Below are positions 13,700 to 13,774 of a stretch of DNA of 13,774 nt, piece after piece. The DNA comes from an uncultured Oscillospiraceae bacterium. GTDB lineage: Bacteria; Bacillota; Clostridia; Oscillospirales; Oscillospiraceae. Every line of letters begins with the position of its first letter. The first letter of the stretch is position 1. The DNA lies in contig CAKTOJ010000039.1 of the NCBI GenBank assembly GCA_934589665.1, positions 1 to 13,774 of the forward strand. The letters run 5' to 3'. The notes under the pieces are model-generated. The model worked only from the letters and a program-made list of their open reading frames with translations, did not search any database and was not told the DNA's origin. A program made the translations under genes and the position numbers.

Positions 13700-13774
13700 G
13701 GCGCAGCGGGAGGGATTCGAACCCTCGTGAGGTTTCCCTCAAACTGATTTCGAGTCAGCCCCGTTATGACCACT
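13699..13774 (-). tRNA. tRNA-Ser (anticodon CGA), 5' part outside window
   Basis: Read on the minus strand the window begins in the D-loop (AGTGGTCATAACGGGG) and continues with anticodon arm GCTGA-CTCGAAA-TCAGT, anticodon CGA at 13752-13750. A long class II variable arm has stem GAGG-GAAA-CCTC, followed by T-arm GAGGG-TTCGAAT-CCCTC, the acceptor 3' strand CCGCTGC, discriminator G and an encoded CCA ending at 13699. Long variable arm and CGA anticodon identify serine (codon UCG). About 15 bases (acceptor 5' strand and D-stem start) are missing beyond the window. Its own terminator follows at once. Confidence 0.93.

Noticed and set aside
1..13774. CRISPR array, insertion sequence, integrase or prophage genes
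   Set aside because: No regularly spaced repeats, transposase, integrase or phage structural genes were seen in any frame. The tRNA-Ser gene could serve as an integration site, but no repeat of its 3' end was noticed in the window.

Overview
The window looks like chromosomal DNA of a GC-rich, spore-forming member of the Clostridia, most likely Oscillospiraceae or a close relative. This rests on the mix of gene families (RecD2, ComF, MreB, a LysM-GH18 spore-germination-type hydrolase, Gx transporter/NusG-II/ApbE cassette, C69 dipeptidase), strong AGGAGG-type ribosome binding sites and sigma-A promoters. No sequence search was possible, so the taxon is an inference. Nothing clearly viral or transposon-like is visible.

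Layout. (1) 1-4100, plus strand: the 3' part of recD2 (open at the window edge), a comF-family gene overlapping it by ATGA, then mreB behind its own near-consensus promoter and a small zinc-ribbon gene, closed by a very strong bidirectional terminator. (2) 4139-8079, minus strand: a tight five-gene operon read from a promoter near 8169-8197, in the order DUF362/ferredoxin protein, pyridoxamine kinase, ApbE lipoprotein (FMN transferase), NusG domain II protein and Gx-transporter-family membrane protein. The last three are the set known from extracytosolic flavinylation and extracellular electron transfer loci. The operon leader can fold around the ribosome binding site. (3) 8236-9519, plus strand: LysM-LysM-GH18 hydrolase. 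(4) 9566-11816, minus strand: a decayed island. A seven-helix hybrid sensor histidine kinase carries an ATG-TAA start, a one-base frameshift in a homopolymer and a receiver domain cut off mid-fold. It is joined directly to the 3' remnant of an unrecognised gene that is itself split by an in-frame TAG. (5) 11817-12111: a divergent regulatory region with a long hairpin, competing inverted repeats and promoters on both strands. (6) 12112-13584, plus strand: cytoplasmic C69-family dipeptidase. (7) 13699-13774, minus strand: the 3' part of tRNA-Ser(CGA), with a terminator shared with the dipeptidase.

How the genes work together: region 1 is DNA repair/uptake plus cell-shape housekeeping. Region 2 reads as one redox unit. 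ApbE would attach FMN to an exported protein not encoded here, the NusG-II and Gx proteins would be its membrane partners, and the DUF362 protein supplies two 4Fe-4S clusters. Region 4 is the most unusual part, because two broken genes meet at a sharp junction while their neighbours are intact.
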